Part shown: one piece after another, positions 1-8,123 of the stretch
Layout of the letters: each line of letters begins with the position of its first letter
How positions within the stretch are numbered: position 1 is the stretch's first letter
IMG/VR virus record: IMGVR_UViG_3300017755_000017
Location: 1 to 40,905 of that record
Length of the DNA: 40,905 nt
Direction: 5' to 3' (one strand)
From: a virus
The notes under the pieces: generated by a model
Told to the model about the DNA's origin: nothing
Databases searched by the model: none
Seen by the model: only the letters and a program-made list of their open reading frames with translations
Program-made: the position numbers and the translations under genes

Positions 1-1062
1 AACTATGATGTCACTTATCATATAGATGCATATAAGACAGGTGAGTTTTTAAGAAAAAAATGTTTAGCAACAGGTAGAGTAAAACGAATTGAAGCAACAA
101 TAGAAAATGTTAATTTAAATGATTTGGGTGGTATTAAAAGTTTAGATTTAAGTAATGGTGAAAAAGTAAATGGTGATTTCTTTGTTGATTGTACAGGTTG
201 GGCAAAGGTATTAATTGATAAAGTTGGTGCTAAATTTAAATCATATAGAGATAATTTATTAGTAAATAAAGCAATAGTATTTCCAAGACCAACAAAAGAA
301 AATGAAGTTATAAAAAATCATACTGTAGCAACAGCTAGAAAATACGGATGGACTTTTGATTTACCTTTACAAAATAAAGTTGGTAGAGGTTATGTATTTA
401 ATGGTGATATGATAAGTGTTGATGATGCTATAAAAGAAATGAACGATTGTTATGATGAAGAAATAGACGTTAAAAAAGTTATAGATTTTAAAAGTGGTCG
501 TTTAGATAAAATGTGGATAAAAAATGTTTTGGCTACAGGATTAAGCGCTAGTTTTTTAGAACCGTTAGAGGCAACAGCAATACATACTACAATATCTCAA
601 TTTACACATTTTATGGAAAATTATTTTACAAAAGACTTAAACTTATATGATAAAAGTTTACAAAAACAATACAATGATTATATGACAGGTTATGTAGATG
701 ACATAAGAGATTTTATTACCTTTCATTATATTACACCTAGAAAAGATACAGAATTTTGGATTGAATCATCAGACCCTAAAAGATGGTCGGATGAATTAAA
801 AAAGAAAATGTATATATGGCAAAGTAAAATGCCAAGACAAATAGACTATCCACATAGGGGTGTATGGTATGGTATAGGTAATTCATTGTGGTTACAAGTT
901 GGTATGGGTATGAATTTATTTGATAGTGGCATTGCTAAAAAAGAACTAAATTATTATGGCCTTTATGATAAAGCAAAAACAGATTATGATTTAATAAAAG
1001 AAAAAGCGACTGCTGTCGTTTCTAATTTACAAACAACAAATGAGGTGTACAACTCTTTATGA
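1..1062 (+). CDS. Flavin-dependent tryptophan halogenase family protein, 5'-truncated by the window
   Basis: The reading frame is open from base 1, so the gene begins before the window. The TTG at 124 is only the first start-like codon inside it. The 353 visible residues match the C-terminal two thirds of flavin-dependent halogenases of the PrnA/tryptophan halogenase family, which use FADH2, chloride or bromide and oxygen to halogenate an aromatic substrate. Seen: a YHIDAYKTGEFL stretch near the visible start, DCTGW at visible residues 63-67, and the family block GLSASFLEPLEAT near residues 180-192. The N-terminal FAD-binding GxGxxG and the catalytic Lys lie in the missing part and cannot be judged. 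The stop overlaps the gp47 start by 4 bp. The substrate is unknown; members occur in marine T4-like phages. Confidence 0.85.
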   Translation, partial: NYDVTYHIDAYKTGEFLRKKCLATGRVKRIEATIENVNLNDLGGIKSLDLSNGEKVNGDFFVDCTGWAKVLIDKVGAKFKSYRDNLLVNKAIVFPRPTKENEVIKNHTVATARKYGWTFDLPLQNKVGRGYVFNGDMISVDDAIKEMNDCYDEEIDVKKVIDFKSGRLDKMWIKNVLATGLSASFLEPLEATAIHTTISQFTHFMENYFTKDLNLYDKSLQKQYNDYMTGYVDDIRDFITFHYITPRKDTEFWIESSDPKRWSDELKKKMYIWQSKMPRQIDYPHRGVWYGIGNSLWLQVGMGMNLFDSGIAKKELNYYGLYDKAKTDYDLIKEKATAVVSNLQTTNEVYNSL

Positions 1063-2123
1063 AAATAGCATTACTTAACGACACACACTTTGGTGTAAGA
1101 AATGATAGTCAGGCATTTAGAAACTATCAATTAAGATTTTACAATGAAATATTTTTTCCATATCTAAAAGAAAACAATATTAAAACACTTGTACATTTAG
1201 GTGACGTTGTTGATAGAAGAAAGTTTATTAACTTTCAAACTGCTTCTGTTTTTAAAAAACATTTTTGGGATAGATTATGGAAAGAAAAAATAGACACACA
1301 TATAATTATAGGTAACCACGATACATATTATAAAAACACAAACGAAGTAAATGCTATTGAAAACTTATATACTAGTTTTGACGGAGTAAACGAACCATTT
1401 ATATATACTGGTCCTAAAGAAGTTGAACTTGGTGGTTGTAATATATTGTTTTTACCTTGGATATGTGATGATAATATTGAAGATAGTATCCACGCATTAG
1501 ACAGTGCAACTGCTAGTGTTGTTATGGGACACCTAGAGATAAAAGGTTTTGAGATGCAAAAAGGTATGATAAACGACCAAGGTTTAGAAAAGAATCAATT
1601 TAAAAGATTTGAAAAAGTTATTAGTGGTCACTTTCATAAAAAATCAGATGATGGTCAAATATATTATTGTGGTGCTCAATATGAAATGACTTGGTCAGAT
1701 TATAAAGACCCAAAAGGTTTCCATATTTTTGATACAGAAACTAGAGAACTAACAAGAGTGTCTAATCCTTTAAGAATACATAAAAAATTAATTTACAATG
1801 ATAAAGAAACTAACTATGCAAATATAGACCTTTCAGAATTTGAAGACAGCTTTGTAAAGATATTTGTTGTAAATAAAACTGATGATAATATGTTTAATAA
1901 TCTATTAGACAATATGCATAATAAAATAAACACACACGAAATAAATGTTATTGAAGATTTAAACTCTGATGTAACAGCAAGTGTGAGAGAAGATATATTA
2001 GATCAAGGTGAAGACACACTTACGTTTTTAGGTAATTACATAGATCAAGCAGATACTGAATTAGATAAGCAAAAACTAAAAAATGTAATAAAAGAAATAT
2101 TTGTTGAGGCAAGTGAAAGATGA
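1059..2123 (+). CDS. 47: gp47-like recombination endonuclease subunit (SbcD/Mre11 family)
   Basis: The nuclease subunit of the phage Mre11/Rad50-type complex, which processes DNA ends for recombination-dependent replication together with gp46. The 354-residue protein has the calcineurin-like metallophosphoesterase motifs in order: D8-x-H10, GDVVDRR (D49), GNHD (N86, H87, D88), MGHLE (H158) and GHFH (H191, H193), which together form the two-metal site. The length is close to T4 gp47. It overlaps the halogenase by 4 bp and the gp46 gene by 4 bp (ATGA), the usual sign of translational coupling of the two subunits. Family assignment is firm; the details of function follow from T4. Confidence 0.95.
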   Translation: MKIALLNDTHFGVRNDSQAFRNYQLRFYNEIFFPYLKENNIKTLVHLGDVVDRRKFINFQTASVFKKHFWDRLWKEKIDTHIIIGNHDTYYKNTNEVNAIENLYTSFDGVNEPFIYTGPKEVELGGCNILFLPWICDDNIEDSIHALDSATASVVMGHLEIKGFEMQKGMINDQGLEKNQFKRFEKVISGHFHKKSDDGQIYYCGAQYEMTWSDYKDPKGFHIFDTETRELTRVSNPLRIHKKLIYNDKETNYANIDLSEFEDSFVKIFVVNKTDDNMFNNLLDNMHNKINTHEINVIEDLNSDVTASVREDILDQGEDTLTFLGNYIDQADTELDKQKLKNVIKEIFVEASER

Positions 2124-3835
2124 TTGTATTTAAAAAATTACGTTGGAAAAACTTTTTATCTACTGGTAATAATTATATAGAAGTAGAATTAAACAATTCA
2201 CAAACAACATTAATAATTGGTCCAAATGGTTCTGGTAAATCTACTTTATTGGATGCTTTATGTTTTGCTTTATTTAATAGACCATTTAGATTAATAAAAA
2301 AAGAACAAATTATAAACACAATAAACACAGCAGATTGTTTAGTAGAATTAGAGTTTACTATAGGCAGAAAAGAATATAAAATTATTAGAGGTATCAAACC
2401 AACTATTTTTCAAATATATTGTGATGGTACTCTACTTAACCAAGAAGCGTCAACTATTGATTATCAAAATGTATTAGAAGATCAAATACTAAAATTAAAT
2501 TATAGGGCTTTCAAACAAGTTATTATATTAGGTTCTTCAGCATATCAACCATTTATGCAGATGAGACCTAGACATAGACGTGAGGTTGTAGAAGAAATAT
2601 TAGATATTAGAGTGTTAACTCATATGGATATATTGTTAAGAAACCAACAAACAGATTTATCAAACAAAATAACTGAAGCCAAACATCAATGTGATTTAAT
2701 TGAATCAAAGTATGAACTAGAAAATAAACACTATACAGAACTTAAAAATAGAAGTACAGAAGACCTTGATGTAAAAAGAAACTCATTAGATAAAATAAAA
2801 GAAGACAAAAGAAAATATTTAGAAGATGTACAAAAACTAGACAATGAATATAAGTCATTAGAAGATGATACAAAAGACAAACAAAAAGTAGAAAAAAAAC
2901 TAAAAGAGTTAGAGAAAATAGAAACTAAAATTGAAACGAATCTTAAATCACACGAAAAGAATTTAAAATTTTTTGATGATAATGATTCGTGTCCTACTTG
3001 TACTCAACAAATAGAGCCAGAGCTTAGAACAGAAAAGACAAGATACGAAAAAGGTAAGATTACTACGTTAAATCAAGGAATGAAACAATTAGTAGAAGAA
3101 ATAACAAAAACCGAGAATAGATTAAATGACCTTGACAAAATCTCAAAAAGGATGTATGATATACAGATAGATATGTCAAAAATAACTACATCTGTTGATG
3201 AGTTAAAAAAGTATTCTGACAATCTACATAATGAAATTGTAACACTAGAAAGCAAAGATAGTGATACAAAAGATATTGAAGAACAGTTACAAAAGTTTAA
3301 AACAGAATTAGAACAAACTAAAACTGATTTAGACAAAATAATTGAAGAAAAGAAATATGCTGATGTAATTAGAGAAATATTATCGGATAAAGGTGCTAAA
3401 GCTAAGATTATTAAAAAGTATCTTCCGATAATGAATACTTTGATAAATCAATATTTACAACAAATGGATTTCTTTGTTTCTTTTCATTTAGACGAAGAAT
3501 TTAAAGAGACAGTAAAAAGTAGATTTAGAGATACCTTTGATTACAATAGTTTTAGTGAAGGTGAAAAAATGAGAATAGATTTGGCATTAGTATTTACTTG
3601 GAGAGCTATTGCTAAAATGAAAAACAGTACAAATACAAACTTAATGATACTAGATGAAATATTTGATAGCAGTTTAGATGGTCAAGGTACAGATGACTTC
3701 TTTAAGATTGTTAAGGGTATGACAAAAGAAAACATCTTTATTATATCACATAAAGGCGATATACTATTTGATAAATTTACAAACATAATTAAATTTGAGA
3801 AAGAACACAATTTTACGAGGTTACAAAATGTCTAA
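2120..3835 (+). CDS. 46: gp46-like recombination endonuclease subunit (SbcC/Rad50 family)
   Basis: The SMC-like ATPase partner of gp47. The 571-residue protein has Walker A GPNGSGKS at about residues 34-41, long charged coiled-coil arms, and a zinc hook CPTC at residues 291-294 in the middle of the coiled coil. The C-terminal ABC signature FSEGEKMRIDLALVF is followed by Walker B LMILDEIFDSS and a terminal His in ISHKGD. The order nucleotide-binding half, coil, hook, coil, second half is complete, so the gene looks intact. It is coupled to gp47 upstream, and its 3' end overlaps the deformylase start by 8 bp. Confidence 0.95.
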   Translation: MIVFKKLRWKNFLSTGNNYIEVELNNSQTTLIIGPNGSGKSTLLDALCFALFNRPFRLIKKEQIINTINTADCLVELEFTIGRKEYKIIRGIKPTIFQIYCDGTLLNQEASTIDYQNVLEDQILKLNYRAFKQVIILGSSAYQPFMQMRPRHRREVVEEILDIRVLTHMDILLRNQQTDLSNKITEAKHQCDLIESKYELENKHYTELKNRSTEDLDVKRNSLDKIKEDKRKYLEDVQKLDNEYKSLEDDTKDKQKVEKKLKELEKIETKIETNLKSHEKNLKFFDDNDSCPTCTQQIEPELRTEKTRYEKGKITTLNQGMKQLVEEITKTENRLNDLDKISKRMYDIQIDMSKITTSVDELKKYSDNLHNEIVTLESKDSDTKDIEEQLQKFKTELEQTKTDLDKIIEEKKYADVIREILSDKGAKAKIIKKYLPIMNTLINQYLQQMDFFVSFHLDEEFKETVKSRFRDTFDYNSFSEGEKMRIDLALVFTWRAIAKMKNSTNTNLMILDEIFDSSLDGQGTDDFFKIVKGMTKENIFIISHKGDILFDKFTNIIKFEKEHNFTRLQNV

Positions 3836-4394
3836 AAAAGATTATAAATTGATACCACCAACAGATCCTAGAGTGTTATCAGCAGTAGCACCATTTACGG
3901 ATGATATGTTAAAAGAGCATGGCTTTAAAGATAGAAAAGAATTATCTGATAAACTATTTGAAACAATGTTTAGATTTGGTGGCATAGGATTATCAGCAAA
4001 TCAAATAGGTTTACCATTTAATGTTTTTGTTATGGGAGGACATCCTGAATTAGAAAAAGGAATAAAAATAACTTGTTTCAATCCTGTAATTATACAAAGT
4101 AGTGAAGAAACGGTTGTAATGAAAGAAGGTTGTTTAACTTTTCCATTTGTATTTTTATCTTTGACAAGACCTCGTAAAGTCACAGTAAAATACGAAGATG
4201 AAAAAGGTGATTTAAAAGAAGCATATTTTGATGGTATGATGAGTAGAATCTTTCAACACGAACACGATCATATGATGGGTAAAGTATTTGTTGATGGTGT
4301 AACAAAACTAAAATTAGATAGAGCATATAAGAAAGCTGAAAAAGAAATGGATAAATTAAAAAAATATCAAAATGCAGTCAAGTCAAAAAAGTAG
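3828..4394 (+). CDS. def: Peptide deformylase
   Basis: Removes the N-terminal formyl group from nascent proteins at the ribosome exit. All three family motifs are present in this 188-residue form: GIGLSANQ at 52-59 (motif 1), EGCLTF with Cys102 (motif 2), and QHEHDH at 143-148, where His144 and His148 would bind the metal with Cys102 and Glu145 is catalytic. I chose the ATG at 3828 because GAGG lies about 7 bp upstream; an in-frame start at 3795 would sit inside gp46 without an obvious SD. Compared with bacterial enzymes it has a lysine-rich C-terminal helix. Phage deformylases are known from marine myoviruses; the usual explanation is faster maturation of host or phage membrane proteins, which this sequence cannot test. 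Confidence 0.95.
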   Translation: MSKKDYKLIPPTDPRVLSAVAPFTDDMLKEHGFKDRKELSDKLFETMFRFGGIGLSANQIGLPFNVFVMGGHPELEKGIKITCFNPVIIQSSEETVVMKEGCLTFPFVFLSLTRPRKVTVKYEDEKGDLKEAYFDGMMSRIFQHEHDHMMGKVFVDGVTKLKLDRAYKKAEKEMDKLKKYQNAVKSKK

Positions 4395-4413
4395 ATTATT
4401 GAGAAATGGACTT

Positions 4414-4560
4414 ATGGTACAAGAGTTAGAAAAACCAATTACTTTAAAGATACATACAAAGTGCCCTAGGAAGTGGATGATAACAGATTTAGAAACAGGT
4501 GAGAAGTATAAAGCCACAGGTAAAACAGAATTATATAAGATGTGGAAAAAGTATGAGTAA
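4414..4560 (+). CDS. Small hypothetical protein between deformylase and methyltransferase
   Basis: A 48-residue basic protein starting MVQELEKPITLK. The frame is also open from an ATG at 4372 inside the deformylase gene, but that would add a 14-residue overlap product without a clear SD; GAG at 4401 favours the ATG at 4414. The central part, KWMITDLETGEKYKATGK, reads like a small beta-hairpin fold. The stop overlaps the methyltransferase start by 8 bp, which supports it as a real coupled gene. I do not recognise a family. Confidence 0.55.
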   Translation: MVQELEKPITLKIHTKCPRKWMITDLETGEKYKATGKTELYKMWKKYE

Positions 4561-5692
4561 TTATAAACCTTACAAATTAAAAGACGTAATAGATAATTCA
4601 AATAAAGAATTATTTACTGTCATATCTACTTTTGCTGGTGGTGGTGGTTCTTCTACTGGTTATAGACTAGCTGGTGGTAAGATATTATGTGTAAATGAAT
4701 TTGTTGAAGCAGCAGTAGAAACATATAAATCAAATTATCCAAACACACCTGTTTTACCAGATGATATAAAACAATTAAAAGGTGAAGACTTTTTAAAGAT
4801 TGCTGGTATCAAAAAAGGCGAGTTAGATATATTAGATGGTAGTCCACCTTGTTCAGCGTTTAGTACAGCAGGTAAAAGAGAAAAAGGTTGGGACCAAACA
4901 AAGACTTATTCAGATGGTAAACAAGTTGAAAATATAGAAGATTTATTTTTTGAGTTTACTAGAATTGCAGGTGATATAATGCCTAAAGTAGTTATTGGTG
5001 AAAACGTGGCTGGTATTACTATGGGTGAAGCAACAGAATATAGAAATAAAATTATTAATGAATTTGATAAACTAGGGTATGAAACTGTTTATAAAGTATT
5101 AAGTGCAGCAGATTTTGAAACACCACAAGATAGAAAGAGATGTTTTTTTGTTGCTGTTAGAAATGATATAATGGAAAATGCAGGTATAAACTTTATGACT
5201 TTAGAGAGTGAAATATATCCTGAGCCTGTAACACCTGAACGTATATCAATTAAGTCAGCGATAGATGATTGTAAAAATGACCCTGAACAAGAAAAAGAAT
5301 TATTTGAATATGTACAAAAGGGCTTTCAAAAAAAGTGGATAGAACTATTAGAGTTTAATCCTAAAAGACATAGAAAACCAAGTGATATTGATTTCATAGA
5401 TATAAACCCTAAAAGATCAATGTTTAATATGATAAGACCTTGTCCTGATTTACCAAGTCCTACATTAACACAAAGGGGACAACAGATGAGTGTATCAGGT
5501 GTATTTCATTATGCCAAGAATAGAAAACTTACAATACCAGAATTAAAAAGACTTATGGGTTTACCTGAAGATTTTAGATTAGAAGGTAAATTTGATAAAC
5601 AAGCTGAAAGAATCGGTCGTATGGTTGCCCCTCTAATGATGAAGAATCTGGCGGCAAATATATACGAAAAAGTGTTAAAAAGAACAAAATAA
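4553..5692 (+). CDS. C5-cytosine DNA methyltransferase, copy 1 (Arg in motif X)
   Basis: Transfers a one-carbon group from an SAM-type donor to cytosine C5 in DNA. The 379-residue protein starting MSNYKPY has motif I FAGGGGSSTG (27-36), motif IV GSPPCS with catalytic Cys100, motif VI ENV (150-152) and motif VIII QDRKR (192-196). A target-recognition region follows, then motif IX near LTIPELKRLMGLPEDF and motif X RIGRMVAPLMMK. In ordinary family members motif X has GN (GNSV, GNAVPP); here the Asn is Arg356 (codon 5618-5620). The start at 4553 is chosen over 4499 because copy 2 aligns from here (MNNYKRY) and the overlap with the upstream gene is then 8 bp. The target site is unknown. No restriction enzyme gene is adjacent, so self-modification is likelier than a restriction system. 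Confidence 0.92.
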   Translation: MSNYKPYKLKDVIDNSNKELFTVISTFAGGGGSSTGYRLAGGKILCVNEFVEAAVETYKSNYPNTPVLPDDIKQLKGEDFLKIAGIKKGELDILDGSPPCSAFSTAGKREKGWDQTKTYSDGKQVENIEDLFFEFTRIAGDIMPKVVIGENVAGITMGEATEYRNKIINEFDKLGYETVYKVLSAADFETPQDRKRCFFVAVRNDIMENAGINFMTLESEIYPEPVTPERISIKSAIDDCKNDPEQEKELFEYVQKGFQKKWIELLEFNPKRHRKPSDIDFIDINPKRSMFNMIRPCPDLPSPTLTQRGQQMSVSGVFHYAKNRKLTIPELKRLMGLPEDFRLEGKFDKQAERIGRMVAPLMMKNLAANIYEKVLKRTK

Positions 5693-5739
5693 GAACATTT
5701 ATCTTAAATAAGTATTGATATTACTAGCCAAATTAAACC

Positions 5740-5767
5740 TTGACATTTATAAGGTTCCTGATATTAT
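5740..5767 (+). promoter_or_regulatory. Sigma70-type promoter, possibly giving a leaderless mRNA
   Basis: TTGACA at 5740-5745, a 16-bp spacer and TATTAT at 5762-5767. The -10 box ends only 6 bp before the ATG at 5774, so transcription would begin at or next to the start codon. There is no Shine-Dalgarno sequence in between. Confidence 0.65.
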
Positions 5768-5773
5768 GGCTGT

Positions 5774-8032
5774 ATGACTAAACTAAACTTTACTACTAAA
5801 AGCCAACTGGCTAAATTACTCGCTACAGAAAATATCATTGTAGAACAAAATCAAGTTAGAACCGCATCGTTTGATACGTTGAATCGTATTTTAACTATTC
5901 CTATTTTCAAATTTGAAAGTGGTGATGTGTACGATATGTTAATTGCACACGAGGTATCACACGCTTTATATACTCCAGCTGATGGTTGGAAAAAAGTTGA
6001 AGATGATGAGTTAAGATCATATGTAAATGTATTAGAAGATACAAGAATTGATAGACTTATACAAAAGAAATATCCAGGTGTTATTACAAACTATTTAAAT
6101 GGTTTTACAATATTAAACAAAAAAGATTTCTTTGGTATTAAAAGTAAAAACATCAATACAGATTTGATGTTAATTGATAAAATTAATTTGAGAAGTAAAT
6201 CATCAAATAGATTACCATTTAAATTTACAGATGAAGACCAAATATGGTTGAATAAAGTTGACGACCTAAAAACTTTCAAGCAAGTTGTTGGTCTAGCTAA
6301 AGATATGTTAGATTGGCAAAAGAAAAAACTTGAAGATATGAAAAAATTACCTGACTTTGATGAGCACGTAATATCTAAAAATTATGACTTGGAAAAAGGA
6401 CCTGATGCTGGTGAAGGTGACGGCGAAGGTGAAGAAGTTGATAAACAAAAAAACGTATCTCAAGGTAAAGAAGAATCTAGTGACAATTCAAACAAACCAG
6501 CTGTAGGTGATAAGACTGCTAAAGACAATAACAAAAAAGAAGGTAATGCAACTGGTGGTAATGTTCCTGAAGGTGGTGGTAACAAAAATGATAAGTTGTC
6601 AGCGATTACTGATAAAGCTTTTGAAATGCAAAAACAAACTTTATATGATGGTGATAAAAAATATACTTATGTTAGTTTACCAAAACCTAAACTAAAAAAT
6701 ATTCTTGTTTATAATAATGAGTTTAGAGATATGTATAGAAAATTTATCAAAAATGAAATTAAAAGTCATACAGGTAATCAGTGGTATTACCAAGAGTTGA
6801 AAAAAGATTTTACAAAACATAAAAATGATATGAAAAGAACAGTTATGTATTTGGTAAAAGAATTTGAGATGAAAAAATCTGCTACTGCTTACAAAAAAGC
6901 ACAAACAGATAAAACTGGTGTTATTGACCCTCTTAAATTAAAAAATTACAAATTTAGTGATGACATATTCAAAAGATTAACAATCTTACCTAATGAAAAA
7001 AATCACGGTATGATGATGTTACTTGATTGGTCAGGTTCAATGCAAGATTGTCTAATGAAAACTGTTGATCAGTTATTGAATCTTGTTTGGTTCTGTCAAA
7101 AGATTAGAATACCTTATGATGTTTATTTCTTTACAAGTGAAATGGAAAGAGATGACTTTCCAAGAAGATCATCTATTTGTAGCGTAGATGCATCAACTAA
7201 AGATAAAAATACAGCATTTGAATTTAAACACGGTAGTTTAAACCTAGATCACGTTAGATTAGTAAACATTGCTAATCACAAAATGAAAACAAAAGATGTT
7301 GACGAATCATTAATGTATTTGTATTCAATGGGTCAATATTTTGGTGAAAGATATAGTTGGTCATACAGAAGTGGTAGACAACACTATTCACAAAATCATT
7401 TTGGTATACCTAGAGAATTTTGGTTAGGTTCAACACCATTGAACGAAGCTTTAGTTGCTTTTTCAGAAATGGTACCTCAATTCAAAAATACTTATAGAGT
7501 TGAAAAGATGACTTTGATTACACTTACAGATGGTGGTGCTAATTCATCAAATGGTAAATGGCATCAATCAGATACAGGTTGGAATATTGAGGATACTTAT
7601 TCTGGTGAGATGGTATTAAAACATAATGGTAAGTATTACAAACCAGATGAAAAACAATTATATTCAAGTGGTAAGTTAACGACTCATATGTTAAATGTAT
7701 TGAGAACAGAACACAATGTTAATACTATTGGTTTCTATATTCTTAAAAGAATAAGAGGTTGGGATGGCGAGAAATACTTTCCAGCTTGGGGTAAAGATAC
7801 TATTAAAAGAAAAAAACAATTTACAAAAGATAAAGTGGTTACACATAAAGAACCAGGTTACAGTAGATTCTTTGTAGTCAATGGTAAAAGTATGGATGTG
7901 CAGAACACAGATTTAGAAGGTATTAATCCCGAATTGAAAACTGGTAAGATTAAACAATTATTCAGTAAAAGTATGAAAGGGAGAATCACTAGTAGAGTGT
8001 TATTAAACAAATTTATTGAACAGGTGGCTTAA
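5774..8032 (+). CDS. CobT-like protein: zincin-like HExxH region plus von Willebrand A domain
   Basis: The 752-residue protein has three parts. Residues 1-200 contain HEVSH at 59-63 followed by VLED at 86-89, a spacing like the HExxH plus downstream Glu of gluzincin metallopeptidases. Residues about 205-270 are an acidic, Gly/Asn-rich linker. The C-terminal half holds a VWA domain with the MIDAS motif DWSGS at 418-422, a GSTPLNEA threonine and LTDGGAN. This layout resembles the CobT-like proteins of marine T4-like phages. With the MoxR/CobS-type ATPase just downstream it forms an AAA+/VWA pair. Such pairs serve cobaltochelatase in bacteria but also act as chaperones (RavA-ViaA, NorQ-NorD). 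No CobN subunit is in this window, so a cobalt function is not supported; the HExxH region suggests a peptidase or a remnant of one. Confidence 0.85.
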   Translation: MTKLNFTTKSQLAKLLATENIIVEQNQVRTASFDTLNRILTIPIFKFESGDVYDMLIAHEVSHALYTPADGWKKVEDDELRSYVNVLEDTRIDRLIQKKYPGVITNYLNGFTILNKKDFFGIKSKNINTDLMLIDKINLRSKSSNRLPFKFTDEDQIWLNKVDDLKTFKQVVGLAKDMLDWQKKKLEDMKKLPDFDEHVISKNYDLEKGPDAGEGDGEGEEVDKQKNVSQGKEESSDNSNKPAVGDKTAKDNNKKEGNATGGNVPEGGGNKNDKLSAITDKAFEMQKQTLYDGDKKYTYVSLPKPKLKNILVYNNEFRDMYRKFIKNEIKSHTGNQWYYQELKKDFTKHKNDMKRTVMYLVKEFEMKKSATAYKKAQTDKTGVIDPLKLKNYKFSDDIFKRLTILPNEKNHGMMMLLDWSGSMQDCLMKTVDQLLNLVWFCQKIRIPYDVYFFTSEMERDDFPRRSSICSVDASTKDKNTAFEFKHGSLNLDHVRLVNIANHKMKTKDVDESLMYLYSMGQYFGERYSWSYRSGRQHYSQNHFGIPREFWLGSTPLNEALVAFSEMVPQFKNTYRVEKMTLITLTDGGANSSNGKWHQSDTGWNIEDTYSGEMVLKHNGKYYKPDEKQLYSSGKLTTHMLNVLRTEHNVNTIGFYILKRIRGWDGEKYFPAWGKDTIKRKKQFTKDKVVTHKEPGYSRFFVVNGKSMDVQNTDLEGINPELKTGKIKQLFSKSMKGRITSRVLLNKFIEQVA

Positions 8033-8062
8033 AAATGACGATATATCTAGCAATTATCTATA

Positions 8063-8091
8063 TTGACTTTCACTTAAAATCCCTGTATAAT
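8063..8091 (+). promoter_or_regulatory. Sigma70-type promoter for the MoxR/CobS-like gene
   Basis: TTGACT at 8063-8068, a 17-bp spacer and TATAAT at 8086-8091, in the gap between the VWA gene and the ATPase gene. A strong SD (AAGGAGG, 8111-8117) lies 6 bp before the ATG at 8124. Confidence 0.8.
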
Positions 8092-8123
8092 AATAGTATA
8101 ATCATTAATAAAGGAGGACTAAA

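Noticed and set aside
3073-3336. Minus-strand open frames such as those in gp46, the RimK fusion, gp43 and the mosaic protein
   Set aside because: They lie wholly inside well-supported + strand genes, lack ribosome binding sites and encode Ser/Leu/Phe-rich shadows of the AT-rich coding strand.
4372-4413. Start at 4372 for the small gene after deformylase
   Set aside because: It would lie inside the deformylase end without an SD; the ATG at 4414 is better placed.
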